Notes: generated by a model from the sequence alone, not told the origin. Shown: positions 1 to 12,253, counted from the first letter of the stretch. The stretch is 64,000 nucleotides of DNA from Vermamoeba vermiformis (GCA_045837725.1 JBEWZL010000136.1:62001-126000), one strand, 5' to 3'. Numbers and translations are program-made.

Positions 1-1464
1 TGGGTCGAGCCACTTCCTAATAAGGGTAAGATCTTAATATAAGCCTGTCTTAATTATTCTAAAAAGATCCGATTATTTTATTAATACATTTCCTAATCAG
101 GTTACGTCAATTTTGCTGGCAGTATATTCACCGTTCACGGCGTTGGCGGCATATTTATATATAACTGCTCATTTGGAATCGTTTCGAACAACAACTTGAA
201 CTTCACTTACGCTGATGCGATCCATCATACAGCGGTCTCAAGCAATATTCATACATTCAACAATACTATCGAAAATGCAGCTGACGATGGCATTGCCTGC
301 GTGACTTATTTGCCTTCCCCGCCAAACTACAACATTCGCTATTCTCAGAATTCGGTCAAAAATAACTGGGGAGGGCGCGGACTCACCATCATTGGCGGCG
401 ATAATATTATTATAGAAGACAACTACGTCGAGAACACGGCTAATGCTGCGATTTGGCTTGCCTCTGAGAGCAGCTACAACACTGCCGCGCCTACAAATGC
501 GATTGTCAGACGCAACACGGTGCGGTACAGTACGCTGCTGAGCAACGGCACCTGTGCGCCGACCTCACTTCCAGCGATGGGCATTGACATTGGCAACGCA
601 GAAGAGTCCCATAACATTCAGTTCGTGGATAACACTGTCGAGTACAGTTGCAATCCGATATTCAGACTCACGGGCGGACCCAACAATGACGTCACGGTCG
701 CTGGCAACACGTTCACTTCGTGTCGTGCGTACTCCGTGTACGTGACCAGCAATGTCTTGCAGTTGGATTTTATTGGCAATAAGATCGATGGTGCCGTTGA
801 CAACGCATTTGTTGGCATTAATTCACCGGACGTGGTCAATTTCGTCAACAATGAAATTTCGGATGTTTTGACTGACACGGGGCGCATTCAAGTCGTAGTC
901 TTCAATTCAGTGAATCATTTGCAGTTCACCGGCAACAATCATTCTCAAACTACAACTACTAATGCCCGAAGATACTTGGAGATTGCTTCGGCTAATGCAC
1001 TGGTCATCGACAACAATCAAAATTTGACCGTGCCACTCAGTTACGTCGTTCCAGCGAACACGAGCACATTTGCATTGCCGACTGCGACTGATTTCATCAT
1101 ACCGACATCAACTTTATCAACTGATATAGCAGCCAGTACCTTCTTAAAGTCTGCAAGCGGATCTGACTTAAAATTTGTCGTGGCGTATGGCGCTGTTGGT
1201 GGCAAAGTTGACACTTCGATCGATCGATCTACGGCGACATTTACGTTCAGTGCAGGACAAGTCAGCGGCAGCTTCAAATTTGTCGTTAAATCGGCCGATC
1301 AAAGTATCGCTGAAGCAGTGTGCAGGGTCGAAATGGTCGAGCCTCAAAATCAACCACAAAACAACGGCAATGGTGCACCTAACGCCGTGCAATCGAGTGC
1401 TTCCGTACAAAGTGCAGTATTCTCGTTGTTTTTACTGTGCATTTTTGTTGTAATTTTAGCGTAG
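1..1464 (+). CDS. Secreted parallel beta-helix repeat protein, probable GPI anchor (5' truncated)
   Basis: The window starts inside this gene. A short exon (1-25, reading WVEPLPNKG) joins across a GTAAG intron (about 26-100) to a long exon ending at TAG 1464. The upstream frame runs through the first apparent start near 196, so that is not the true start. The protein is full of Asn-rich turns of the type NTI, NSV, NYV, NTV, NTF and NKI, spaced about 22-28 residues apart, which is the pattern of right-handed parallel beta-helix proteins (pectate-lyase/polysaccharide-lyase-like fold). No catalytic residues can be named with confidence. After about residue 330 it becomes Asn/Gln-rich (QNQPQNNGNG) and ends in a hydrophobic tail (FSLFLLCIFVVILA) with no following charges, as in GPI-attachment signals. 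Likely an extracellular or cell-surface carbohydrate-active or adhesive protein. The fold is fairly sure; the substrate is unknown. Confidence 0.75.
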
Positions 1465-1512
1465 TAAATTTCGAACTATCGTTCTTATAAATAGACATTA
1501 AAATCCATTCTT

Positions 1513-2840
1513 TTATTGATTAGTTTTAGTCTTTCGTTCTTTTACGAAGCCAATAATTGCATAAATTTTTTGCCAAGATTCTTGATCGTCTTTCATGTAC
1601 AATTCGAGCAATCTCGTCAATATTTCGCTTGTTGTCATTGTTTCTAGAGAGATCCGTTCGTTTCCAAGCGTTTCAAAAACTTGATCGCGAGTAATTGCCG
1701 AGATCGGTTTCATTAGATACGCTAAAAGTGTACGGAAGATCGCTTGCGACTCTGATTCGGGATCTAACGAAATTTCCTTGATATCTGTCCATTTCAATAC
1801 TTTTATAACAGATTGGTTAGGGACGGCCAGATCCATATTTCCGCGAAACAGCGTTCGTACAATTCGCTCGTTTGCTTCAATATTTCCATACGGCTCAAAA
1901 AATAGATTGCATGATCTTCCTTCCTCTTTAATATTAAAGTCTTCCATATAAGCTGTATGATCAACTTGCGTACGTTCAATTCCAATTCTAGAAAAGTCAG
2001 AGCAATAATAGCATTCAATAATCGTATATTTTGAGGTTTGGCTGGTCAACATAATCGCAAGAACCTATTAATACATTAATATCAATATTAACAAAAAAAA
2101 AGCACTTACAAGTTTCCAATTCGCGGCCATCAAGGTCAGTGTCGTCAATTTGATGAATGTACGGACAGTTAACACCTAAAAAAACAGCTACAATTAGATT
2201 AAGATACTAATAATGGAATATACCTATAACGACAATTCTATCCAGTAAAGGACGTAGCAGCGGCGAGATCCGTTCCGCTAAAGTGCGGATGTGGTACCGT
2301 TGTAGCTGTGTAAGGGCCTCATATTGCATACTAGCAAGTTCCTCGTAAAAATCATCATCTTCTTTTGGTCCATATAATTTCATAATCGAATAAAAGAAAC
2401 CTAGCAACCATTGGATGTACCAGTTAGCTAAGGTTTAAATAAAAGAATGCTTACTTTGTTCACTTAGTGCTTCTTTTAATATATTTACATGTTTTCCGTT
2501 AATATTTTCAGGATTGATAGCTATCAAATAGAATTGCAAGATCAGTACCTGAGTTGCAAGATCTAACTTTATCGTTCTTACCGTAAGTATTTTGTATTCT
2601 GTTGTTAAATATGGCTAATGAGAACGAATATATTCTTTTTGATACGAAAAAGGTGCGCAGGAGTGCAGGATAATCTAAGTGTTCCAAGATCACTCTGATG
2701 CAGTCTTCCGGAAGACCACAATACGGCTCATCGTTTTGATTAATATTAATATCAAGTTCGGTCGTTGATTTTTGCCTTTTAGTGGGTGGTGCATCTTGTT
2801 GTGTCTCGCTTGAGGAAGATAATTTTCGTTTGGATGACAT
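1513..2840 (-). CDS. F-box-like protein, multi-exon
   Basis: I place the start at ATG 2840 (MSSKRKLSSSSETQ), whose product opens with a basic, Ser-rich, NLS-like stretch (PPTKRQKS). An F-box-like segment follows: LPEDCIRVILEHLDYPALL, then RTFFVSKRIYSFS. Known F-box proteins bind Skp1 and recruit substrates to SCF ubiquitin ligases. Later exons encode a helical part (GPKEDDDFYEELASMQ), a short exon (about 2110-2176, reading GVNCPYIHQIDDTDLDG), and a last exon of about 180 codons ending at 1513. The C-terminal part matches no family I recognise. The donor near 2548 and a very short exon near 2452-2470 are uncertain; other borders follow GT-AG and keep the frame. It runs tail-to-tail with the beta-helix gene, with only about 48 bases between the stops. 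Confidence 0.6.
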
Positions 2841-3455
2841 CTGAAAATTAATTTTAATTGATGGCATTAAAAAGAGCAAATATAAGTTCTACGATAATTA
2901 TCGTAATAATTTATGAATATTTGTCGAGTATGCCGTTTAAAAGTTGTGGATTGACAACCTACAACGATTTTTTTACCTTAATTCCTCAGGAACGAATTTT
3001 AGCTGCTAAATTTTATCGCTGTAGATGATAAAGCCGTACTCGTTTGAGGTTTGAGATAGGTCAAGTAAATAAATAAACAAAAAATCTGGTTTTGGCGGTA
3101 AATCTTCGGAATAGACCGGTCTCCCTTCGGAGTAGGATTATCAATTGTATTCTATCGGTCTCGCAGTTACGGCGCTAAATAAGTGACGATGAAACGTGAT
3201 GCTGCTTTAAAATTAGAACAATTCAGCGACAGAATTTTCCCTAAGAATTGCGAATCAATAATTTAATTAAATCAGTCGCCGAGTTGCCGGTAAACAGTAT
3301 CTCCACGTCCATCAACGTTCTACCACCACGGGAAACACGTGAGTCATTTTAATATCTAACCTCGGACAATTAAATTTTTTAGCACGTGCTGAGATCGCAG
3401 CATTTTCTATTGTTTTGCTTGGGCTTTTTAACCTATCCGTAATACATAGAGCATA
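2841..3455. other. Divergent intergenic region
   Basis: This 615-base gap lies between two genes that read outward from it, so it should hold both promoters. It contains AT-rich runs. No RNA gene, repeat or convincing open frame was seen. Confidence 0.5.
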
Positions 3456-6400
3456 ATGGAAGTGAACTTAGAAGACAAATCTAAAGAGGATTTGATAGCG
3501 GAGGTTCATAAACTACGTCAGATCATTTCCGAAAACGAAACGAGATGGAAGCAAGATCGCTATGCAGGCGTTTGCTTGGAGAATATGTATCAATTTGTGG
3601 GTCTATTGGATATAGAGGGCCGATTATTAGGCGCAAATCAACCCGCGTTGCGCGCCGGTGGGTTGACTCTGGCCGAGATTCAAGGTGTTTACTTTTGGTA
3701 AGCGATTTTATGGCTTATTTCACTATCATATATTGATATTGTACTTGATATTTTTAGTGTACTAAGGGTCGTTATTTTAGACCCTTGAGACTCGCAATTT
3801 ACAACTTTAATGACGTAAATTATCTTCAAATAATACACTAAGCATTTAAAATAATTATTTGCAACAAAATAGGGTATTATTTAGTGACTCAAGTATATTA
3901 TTATTCAGCAAAAATTAATGGCTTTTCATGCAGGGACACTCATTGGTTTTCGACATCCCAAGAAAGTATTGACCAGTTGAAGGTCTCTTTTGCCGAGGCT
4001 TTGCGCGAGAAGAAGTTCATTCGCTACGAGGTCGACGTATATGCAAGACAGAAAGGTGCAGAGATCACTACAATCGATTTTTCGTTGCTTCCGGTGTTAG
4101 ATCCACAAGACAACAGCAAAGTGGTTTACGTCGTTGCTGAAGGACGCGATATTATGGAGAAGAAGAAGGCAGAAGCTGAAATTGTGCGAAAGAATCAAGA
4201 ATTACAGGATCTCTATGACAAGATCAAGGTAAGCGAAATAGTTTTATGAAATCCGAAACTAGTTTGCAGTAATTTCACGTTCAATCTATGGTAAATGCCC
4301 GATTATTGCTTGATCTATTATTATTGGTGCCACGTAATGAATCACATCTCGATAAAGGCAGTTTAAAGTCGCGTGCTAAAATTGCATCCCAAAAAACACC
4401 TTATTTAGACTTTCGTGGTTTACAACCCCAATAACTGTATTTAACTGTTGCAATTATGATATGCTCTTGCATCATAATTATGGCCTTTTACAGATTTTTG
4501 TTTTATTTTTTCGTTTTTTTTTAGTGGATCTGACTCCTTTTTAGGAATTGGATGAATCGAAGAGCATGTTCGTGGCAAATATCAGTCATGAGCTTAGAAC
4601 ACCTCTGGCACTGATTCTAGGATTGACTGAAAAGGTCCTCTGCTCTGATGATGCGAAAGAATGGGATCCCGACAATACTAAATCATTGGAGACTGTTATT
4701 GATAACGCTAATATTTTGCTCAAGGTAGGTATTATTTACTCAATATACACAGGCCGTTTCAAGGCTATATTTTTCGATCTCTTTCGAGAAACGTTTCCTT
4801 CGGAGATTTTCAATTTCGATTTCTTTTAGCTAGCTGCCTATAATTAGAAATCAACCAGTCTTTATGACATATTTCAAATTATGGCCTCGTTGACATTAAT
4901 TAAAGCGAATTGTTACGCGTCAACGAGTTAACGGGGCTCGGCAATTTTACCTATTTAGGCAATTCGCACTCGGACCTAACTTAATGCTATTTTTAGCACG
5001 TAAACGACTTGCTGGACATCTCTAAGCTAGAGGCATCCGAAATGCGCGTACATTATTTGAATACGAACGTCTCTGATTTCGTGGATCGACTCGCATCTTA
5101 CTTCGAGATCTTGGCAAACTCGCAACGAGTGAGCTTTAGCGTCAAGACTACACCTTCATTCACCGCACAATTGGATCACGATAAAATGGAGAAAATCGTT
5201 TTGAACTTGTTATCAAACGCGTTCAAATTTACGCCACCAGGAGGCAACATCTCATTGACAGTTCGAAAGACGAAAAGTCCTAGCGCAGTTGTTCCTCGTG
5301 GCGCATTTGAAATAGTCGTAGCGGATTCTGGACCTGGCATTCCAGCTGATAAGCGGTAAGTGCATCCAACCAAAACAAACAAGGCTATTTTTGTCTTTTC
5401 CATTTGCTATATGAAGCTTATTTCCGAAGTATATTTTGGTTTTATTTCATAAATTTAAATTATCATACAAATAAGGCTAATTGAATTGGTTTTAAGGGAG
5501 CTGATCTTTGAGCGGTTCCGTCAAATTGAAGGCAGCGCAAACAGAACGCATGGTGGAACTGGCTTGGGCTTAGCCATCGTCAATGAGTTCATTAATATTC
5601 TTGACGGAACGATTGAAGTCAGCGAGTCACAATGGGGAGGTGAGTTTTCGCTAATTTTTAAAAAGCTGGATCCGTTCCGATCCGGGCTAAAAAGACGTTT
5701 ATTAAGAACCGAAGAAATTGTGCGGAGGTATACGTACCTCGTGTATTAATCATTTTGATCCAATTAGGCGCCAAAATGACAGTGACTTTACCTATAAACG
5801 CACCAGAAGGAACTGTAGTCGAAGACACTCATGCCCCTGAAACAGCTCAACAGTAAGATTAATAGAAGTGCGATATATAATATGCTAATAGTACGTTTAG
5901 ATCATCGAAATCAATTCAATCTGCAGTCACTGGACGCGTTAAGCAAACCCTTGCGGATTTGACTCAGCACTTGCACACAATCGCGTCCTTGTCCGATGAT
6001 ACTGATAGCGATGTCTTGGATAGATTCGATAATAGTCCCACTACGCCTCTTAACTTGAAGAAATACGAACCAGTGGATGTGGTACGTGAATTCGTCGGAA
6101 TTGACAAGTTTCATAACCTAACGCGTTGTTGCACGAATAGGCTGAGGAAGATAGGCCTCTAGTACTGGTTGTTGAAGACAATCAATCGTTGAATGATTAC
6201 CTGTGCGATCTACTCCGAACCGAGTACCGCGTGATGGGTGCTAACAACGGCAAACAAGGATTGGCCAAAGCACTTAAACACCATCCTGACTGCATCATAT
6301 CGGGTACGTCTATAGTTATAATATATTATTACTTAATATTGACGGAGATAATAATTATGCTTATTAAATTTGACACGCACTACAAATTTAGCAAATTCTA

Positions 6401-7014
6401 AATTATTTAGTTTTCTTTCATTCACTCACAATTGTCGCGTAAAAATGTCGGCGGGGTACTTACGATTTTTACGGCAGATGTCATGATGCCTATCATGAGC
6501 GGAGACCAAATGGTCCGCGAGATTCGGAGCCATTCGGAATTAGATGCGGTGCCGATTATGCTGCTTACCGCGAAAGCCGATGATACTACCAAGTATAATC
6601 TACTACAAGGCGGAGTCCAGGAGTATTTGAGCAAGCCATTCAAAGCAGAGGTACGTCGCGCGACAGTGTCGGTTAAAATGGATCCGCATCTCAGATGTTG
6701 GGCACATTTATCCGATAATTGAAAAGATACGGGTGCAATATCCGTATGATCTATTATACGCAGAATATCATTTATATAAGAAACTACAATTTAAGTCCAC
6801 GTGTTTGGTACTTTTATCCATACCAGACATACTCACGAGTTATTTATAGGACGTATTGCTGCGAGTGCGCAATCTAGTGTCTATTCGCCTTACATTTTTG
6901 TCTTTACGTCAGTCGTTGAACGAACGGAACAAGGATCTTAAAGAATTACTTGAAGATCTAACGGTTTTGTTTGGTCGGGATACGCTGATTAGTAAAATAG
7001 AAGAACAACGATAG
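3456..7014 (+). CDS. Cytosolic PAS hybrid histidine kinase with C-terminal receiver
   Basis: ATG at 3456. Exons joined by phase-consistent GT-AG introns include 3456-3697, 3934-4228, 4545-4724, 4997-5355, 5497-5639, 5768-5852 and 5901 onward, with the stop at 7014. Domain order: a short coiled N-terminus; a PAS-like domain (MYQFVGLLDIEGRLLGANQPA through the DTHWF exon); a short coiled coil; the HisKA phosphoacceptor box NISHELRTPLALILG; HATPase_c with N box NLLSNAFKFT, G1 box DSGPGIP and G2 box GGTGLGLAIV; a linker; and a receiver with LVVEDN, phospho-Asp in SDVMMPIMSG, the LLTAKAD switch and KPF. All key catalytic residues are present. No membrane segment is seen, so it is probably cytosolic. 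It differs from the five membrane kinases downstream: it has a PAS sensor, different intron positions and no intron after the H box. The introns are long for this window (up to about 315 bases). The signal sensed is unknown. Confidence 0.88.
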
Positions 7015-7533
7015 CTAACTGAATAAAAACAAAACAAATTAAGAGCTTGTAAATAAATCCTTATCCGTTGTATAAAATAAATAGAATTCCCAAACCAGAT
7101 CACAATCTCGCCGTTTCAAACACAAATGCATTATTGAATCAATGGACGTTATTGAGTGAGACACTAACCGCTTTGTCGGGCCTAATGCGAATAGTTCAAA
7201 TAAATTTGTACGCGTCGTCATCAAAGACTCGAAAACACGAAAGAAAAGAAAAAAGTTCCAAAAGACCCAACAACACTGGAAAAAGTCAGGGACTTGGGGT
7301 AAAATTTGGCTTACGTCGCTTGTACTCTTTCCATATTTAGAAAAGTTACCCGGTCAAACTTGGTCAACCCATCCAAATCAATAAAAGAAAATTCTCGAGC
7401 AGTTCTTGTCATTCCTTCAAACGTAACTAAACAACACGAAACATAAGTGTTATTTACTACAACCAAGCGCAGCAAACAGCACTTGCCTATCATAAAGTTC
7501 ACGCAGAATTCTAAATCTTCAAACCAAATCGCG
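7015..7533. other. Intergenic region
   Basis: A 3' flank followed by the endosulfine promoter. One open frame (7068-7340) has no recognisable domain or codon pattern. I see no RNA gene or repeat. Confidence 0.45.
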
Positions 7534-7767
7534 ATGACCTCACTCACCCCTCAACTCACCCAATTAAACACCATTAAAGAAGAAGACCGAAATTACTTCC
7601 TCAAGTACGGTCGAATGCCCAAGACTGGTCCCTCACGCAAGCGCACAAAGTACTTCGACAGTGCGGACAGGGAGATCGAGAAGGCTCGCCTCCGAAACAA
7701 GCCCGAATTGAAGCCAATCTCCGAGAGTACTGAAGCTTCTCCACGAACAAGCTCCATTGCCGTTTAA
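7534..7767 (+). CDS. Endosulfine (ENSA/ARPP19/Igo) family protein
   Basis: Single-exon frame of 77 residues. ATG 7534 (MTSLTPQLTQL) is chosen because the conserved part follows it and upstream sequence is not family-like. The core reads YFLKYGRMPKTGP, then RKRTKYFDSADREIEKAR. In the family, Greatwall/Rim15-type kinases phosphorylate the Ser of a KYFDSGDY motif, which makes the protein an inhibitor of PP2A-B55 at mitotic entry or quiescence. Here the Ser (FDS) and the acidic D after it are kept, but the usual Gly is Ala and the Tyr is Arg. The protein is shorter than animal ENSA (about 120 residues) but in line with minimal family members. Its Ser-rich C-terminus is typical of the disordered tails of the family. 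Assignment rests on this one strong motif plus size and charge. Confidence 0.8.
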   Translation: MTSLTPQLTQLNTIKEEDRNYFLKYGRMPKTGPSRKRTKYFDSADREIEKARLRNKPELKPISESTEASPRTSSIAV

Positions 7768-8287
7768 AACAACGCTGTAGATAGTCGTAGTCTTTTGTAC
7801 ATAGCCGGCGGATTCAAAGTTTTTTCGCAGTATTTATTTTCCTTGAAATTGTATTTATAGTGTAATAATAAACTCGGATGGCGATTTAATTTAAAATGAG
7901 TACCATAGTCGCGCTACCTTAAAATTTGTGTTCGTGTCACCCTTTTCGGGCCGCGATCAAAACCAGCAGTTACAGTTTTCAGACTTTTAACCTATATAGC
8001 GTGAAAGGCCAGTAGGAATCCAATCTAATCAAGCGTAGTAAGCGTGGGTATGAAAGTCTTCCTACATTAAGGAGAAAACGCAATCTTAAGCGAAAATTGC
8101 GAGTGATTTCACTAAACAATCGCCAAGACTCGCGATGCATCTAGAAGATCGGAGGCTCCGTAAGTTCAGTTAAAGTCCTGTTTCTACGACTATTCTGAAT
8201 GATTTTCGCTCGATCAAGCGGGATTTTTGCTTTAAAAATAGACCCGAACATAAACGGCAACAGATCTGAAAAGGCAACTAGCACGCG
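7768..8287. other. Intergenic region
   Basis: About 520 bases between the endosulfine stop and the PHF10-like start. It is AT-rich just after the endosulfine (AATAATAAAC near 7863). No gene or repeat was identified. Confidence 0.45.
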
Positions 8288-10908
8288 ATGGTGAGTTCAT
8301 CATTCTTGTTCATTGTAGGACGTTAAAGTGATTGAGTACATAGAGTCGGCGGAGTTCTAGAGTAGCATCCACACCTCGATCAAGCGGTCGTCGGAGAAGA
8401 GATGGTAAAGCATTAAAATAATATTATAAATTATTCTGTGGTTATTTACACATCAAAGATGACGAAGATACGCTAAATTAATGGCTTTGATGTCCAAGTC
8501 GATTTACATCTGAAAATTTCAGTTTCAAACACAAGAAAAATAGATTCGTCATCTATTAGATTATGTATGCACATCAATATAATTTTTATAATTTTTATTG
8601 TGATTTATTTCGACACTAACTTTATTTCAAGACGACGAAATAGATGACAGCGAAGAAGATGAGCAAGATCTGAGCGGCGATGAGGATATTGACGACGAAA
8701 ATGGCTATAATAAACAATATGACGATAGAGACGAAGATGAAGGTAAGTAGATCTTCCCTCATACAAAAATAGCGGCGTTTTAAAACGGTAAAATTTTATT
8801 CTTGGGCGCAGTATTAATGCAAACATTATTTCTTATGCAGAAAGTGACGATAATATTCACGAAAATAAGCAAAATGATTCTATGGACATAGTCAACGAAG
8901 ACGATGAAAAAGGAAACAAAGACGATGCTAATATTTCAAAAGAAGAGCTTTTTGCACGAGCAGTGCGTGATACAGCATTTTTTAACGCACGATTGCAGGC
9001 AGATAAATATTCTAAGACGCCATTTTACTTCGATCCGAACACGCGAACGTTTCAGGTACATCCAGTACCACTCAGTTACTACTCGCTTATAACATATATA
9101 TAACCATTGCTATTATTATAGTCAATCTATAGCTATCGAATTCGAGGCCCTTATGATCCTGAGAACAAAAAACCCGTGCCAAATGGTTATCGTCCACTAG
9201 GTACTTTGCGCAAATTTTTCTACTTAGAGTGCGATCTAATTGTTCCACAGAAACAAATCGATCACAGAAGCCGACACTAGACACATATATTTCACAATTA
9301 AGACAAGAAAAGAATAAGACGGGCAAATATTTTACGCAGTTAAGACAGCTGCTCGAACAACACGAAGATTTTCAATTGCAAGCGTACCAATGCTATCTCG
9401 ATTATCAACAAGCACAACATGCACATCAAAAAGCCGTTGTGCACTTGAACGAAAGTTTAAGTCACACTCGTGATTATGAAGACGCTCCGGAACAAATTCC
9501 GTTGTGGATCCAGTCACGAACCGAAGAAAAAAACATGAAATTGGCGAAACAAAAGTTGATTCAGTACCAGCTTATGATTCAGCAACTACAACCTAAAATC
9601 ACGCAAGTTTACAACATTCTGTTCCCTGGTGTTAATCCAACAGTGAATGCCAATCAATTGACCGCGCCGAATGTTTTGCCCGCGTCAGCAGCTGGAGGCA
9701 TCACGCCGGCCCATTTAATGTCATCTAATCTCCGCAACCAACTCGCTAAGATGAAGAACATGCCTATCTCAGTACGTAGATACCCTTGTCAGGTCTATTA
9801 TGATCATACTAATACTGTTTATGACGCAGAGAAGGAAAGGTGAACGCGAGTCAAGTCGGCTGGGCAAAAGAGGCTTAGAATCGGACGAGGTCAGTGGTGA
9901 AGAGTCCAGTCAACAGCCAGCTAAACGACGAAAGCTTGAAGTGCCTACGTGTGCTGATTGCGATAAGCAGAAGAACGAAGAAATGCTCGAGTGTTCCGGT
10001 ACGAAAATTATTCTTAGAAAAATCAATCTGATTTACTACGGTCTCAAAACTGAGGCTAACGAATACGATGCTTATGCTGTTCATGATATTAATATTCTTG
10101 TATCTTAGAATGCGGTTCGTTCCACCATCCGAGTTGTCTTGGTTTGTCCAAGTCAACGCTCCGTAAGGTTCATACGTACAAATGGAAGTGCAGCAATTGC
10201 AAAGTGTGCGAGAAGTGTAATAGCTCGGGCATCGAAGACAAGTTGTTGTTCTGCGACTATTGCGACAAAGCTTATCATACTTATTGCTTGGATCCGCCTC
10301 TCGATAAGCTGCCAGACGGTAAGAAATTGGTATAAGAAAGATACCGAATAGGATATTAATGAATTTTGTATTTAGGCGAATGGATTTGCTCCGAGTGCAT
10401 GGGCGAGTACTTGAAGAACAAAGAAAAGTTGAGGATTTTGCGCGAGAAGACCGCAGCGCGAAGAGCAGCCGCTAAAGCTAAGAAAATGGCGAAGAAAAAG
10501 GGCGCATCGAGCAGATCTAGACGAAAGACTAAAAAGGAAACTGACGAGAAAGATAGCGATGAAGAAGAGGATCTGGAGAAGAGCGAAGGAGACAAAGAAG
10601 AAGATGACGATGATGAACAAGATGAAGAAGAGGCTAGTACCAAACCTACTAAGAAAGACGATGAAAAGTCGTTGACCGGAACGGAAGAAAGCGATGAGGG
10701 ATTTGAAGATCCGGAAACAGCCGCGAAAATCGCTCTCAACTTGCTATCCGACGCTGCAGTAGGGTCTTTAAACCGATCTCCTACTAAAGAGCGCCAATCT
10801 GTCAGCGATGACGAAGGAGTCGTTCCGATCAAATCCGAAACAGAAAAAGTGGAAGAAAAGAAGTCATTGAAAGTCGTTGTACGAAGACTATTGCCTGCAA
10901 AGAAGTAA
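8288..10908 (+). CDS. PHF10/SAYP-like double PHD-finger chromatin protein
   Basis: The first exon appears to be only the ATG (8288-8290), followed by a 53-base intron to 8343. This start gives an uninterrupted basic, nuclear-type N-terminus (SRRSSRVASTPRSSGRRRRD) in the right phase. Later exons: 8344-8404, 8632-8742, 8841-9055, 9122-9200, 9251-9771, 9830-9998, 10109-10318 and 10376-10908. Order: an acidic region; a SAY-like segment (SIYSYRIRGPYDPENKKPV, then PNGYRPL) as in PHF10/SAYP; a Gln-rich coiled coil; a basic KRRK stretch; PHD1 from CADCDKQKNEEMLECSECG to HHPSCLG; PHD2 from CKVCEKCN through LLFCDYCDKAYHTYCLDPPL to GEWICSEC; and a long Lys-rich and acidic tail. Animal PHF10/SAYP is a PBAF (SWI/SNF) subunit whose paired PHD fingers bind histone H3. 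The Cys/His ligands look complete. SAY region plus tandem PHD supports this family over ING or MLL proteins. A nuclear transcription cofactor is inferred. Confidence 0.85.
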
Positions 10909-11118
10909 AGTGAGGTCCATTTTTAGCAAATAGATCGTAATCTCGAGAATCTTGGCCTCTAGAACTCGAAGAAAATTAAGGAGGATTTGGTCGACAGCGC
11001 GAGAGAGCCGGATCAGCCTTACCAAGTAATTGCAATATTTTATTTACATATATTAAGCCATATTCACATATTCTACATGATATTGCAAATTGACTTTCGC
11101 AGATCGACCTGAAATTTT

Positions 11119-11510
11119 TTATCCGAGCTTGGTGCTGGTCTTGATGTCCTTGTAAGGGGTTGTCGAGCCGCCAGCTTTGTCTTGCATTCCTTTGATGCCT
11201 TTATCGACCTTATCCTTAAGGTTTTGAGCACTAGAATTCTCGGTCAGATCTAAATTTTATTCAATTTCAAAATTGAAAACGTACCCTTCCTTCATGTTAC
11301 TGCCAATATTCTCCGCATTATCCTTCATTTCGTGCATAGTATTTTTAGCGTCGGCTTTCATATTGCTTGCGGCGGTATTAGTCTTATTTCTGTTCATAAA
11401 CCAATACGCTACAACAAAGGTTAGCGGATGTAGCTTTCAAAACTTCAAGACATACCCAGGATGCCTCCTGCAGCGGCAATACCGAGCAAAGTTCTGTTAT
11501 TGTAGTTCAT
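11119..11510 (-). CDS. Small single-pass membrane protein, glycine-rich, LEA/YtxH-like tail (copy 1)
   Basis: ATG 11510, two introns (11409-11455 and about 11231-11284), stop at 11119. It begins MNYNNRTLLGIAAAGGIL and continues AYWFMNRNK: a short glycine/alanine-rich membrane helix followed by basic residues. The rest is an amphipathic, charged helix with repeating Ala/Lys/Met (NMKADAKNTMHEMKDNAENI, then AQNLKDKVDKGIKGMQDKA). The layout resembles bacterial YtxH-type proteins and group 3 LEA-like helices, but this is likeness of form, not proof of homology. Two further copies on the same strand share the intron after GGIL and the YW/YY plus basic-cluster junction. Possible roles are membrane shaping or stress protection (inference). 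Confidence 0.7.
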
Positions 11511-11793
11511 TGTGTTTGTGTTGTTGTAAGTAATGAGATGAAATTTGGTAATTTGTTCGATCGGCTTTTATTGCTTGAAATTTATAATCGTGGTGCAATA
11601 TATGCACGAGATGTCAAATCAATAGAGGATTCGTACCCACGTAATCTTTTTGGTATGAGTGTACGTAAGATCTCGAAGCATCGCTCTGGATCCCTCCTTT
11701 TTTTCGAATATTCAGTTTATTACTTATAATTAAGGTACATAATGACTGCTCAAATGGCAAGGCATTATAGGTAAGGCTACCGATCGGGTTGGG

Positions 11794-12039
11794 TTAAACT
11801 TTGCGAGTATCGTGAGCACTTGGATGCGCTGCGTTGTAGGCATCGACGTGAGTGAGGGTTTCAGCTTTTTTAGCTTTGCTACGTTTAATGAGGTAGTATC
11901 CTATTGAAAGTTTGTTAATAGCTCATTCCAGGCAACATGTACTTTAAATTGAAAGTTTTTCCAACTTGCCTAAAATTCCACCAACAGCCGCAGCGGCTAA
12001 AATCATATTATTTTTCTTTGCAGCAGGAGTCGCGTTCAT
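11794..12039 (-). CDS. Small single-pass membrane protein (copy 2, short), with GC-AG intron
   Basis: ATG 12039: MNATPAAKKNNMILAAAAVG, then GIL and, after an intron, GYYLIKRSKAKKAETLTHVD, ending near HDTRKV with the stop at 11794. Alignment with its two neighbours puts the intron after the same GGIL|G position. There the donor reads AG|GCAAGT, a good GC-type donor, with the acceptor at 11901 (intron 11901-11969). Without this splice the frame stops after only a few more codons. The product is about 58 residues. It keeps the hydrophobic N-terminal helix and basic cluster but lacks the long amphipathic tail of copies 1 and 3. Confidence 0.6.
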
Positions 12040-12253
12040 TTTTCGAGATGTTGTTTGCTATTAGAATGGCTATGCAAGAATAACAGACCGAGTTGTCTGC
12101 TTTTAAACTTGAGTATTTGGAATAGACGTCCATGATTTAAGAAAATAAGGTTATATTTGGAATAAATAAGCATGTGCGCAACGAAAACACGTAGTAATTT
12201 GGAAAAAAGAGATTTATTAAGACAAATTTACGCGATTGAGATTAGATCCGGTC

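Noticed and set aside
196-200. Apparent start of the beta-helix gene at 196
   Set aside because: It is a TTG codon and the frame continues upstream to a splice acceptor at about 100, so it is internal to an exon.
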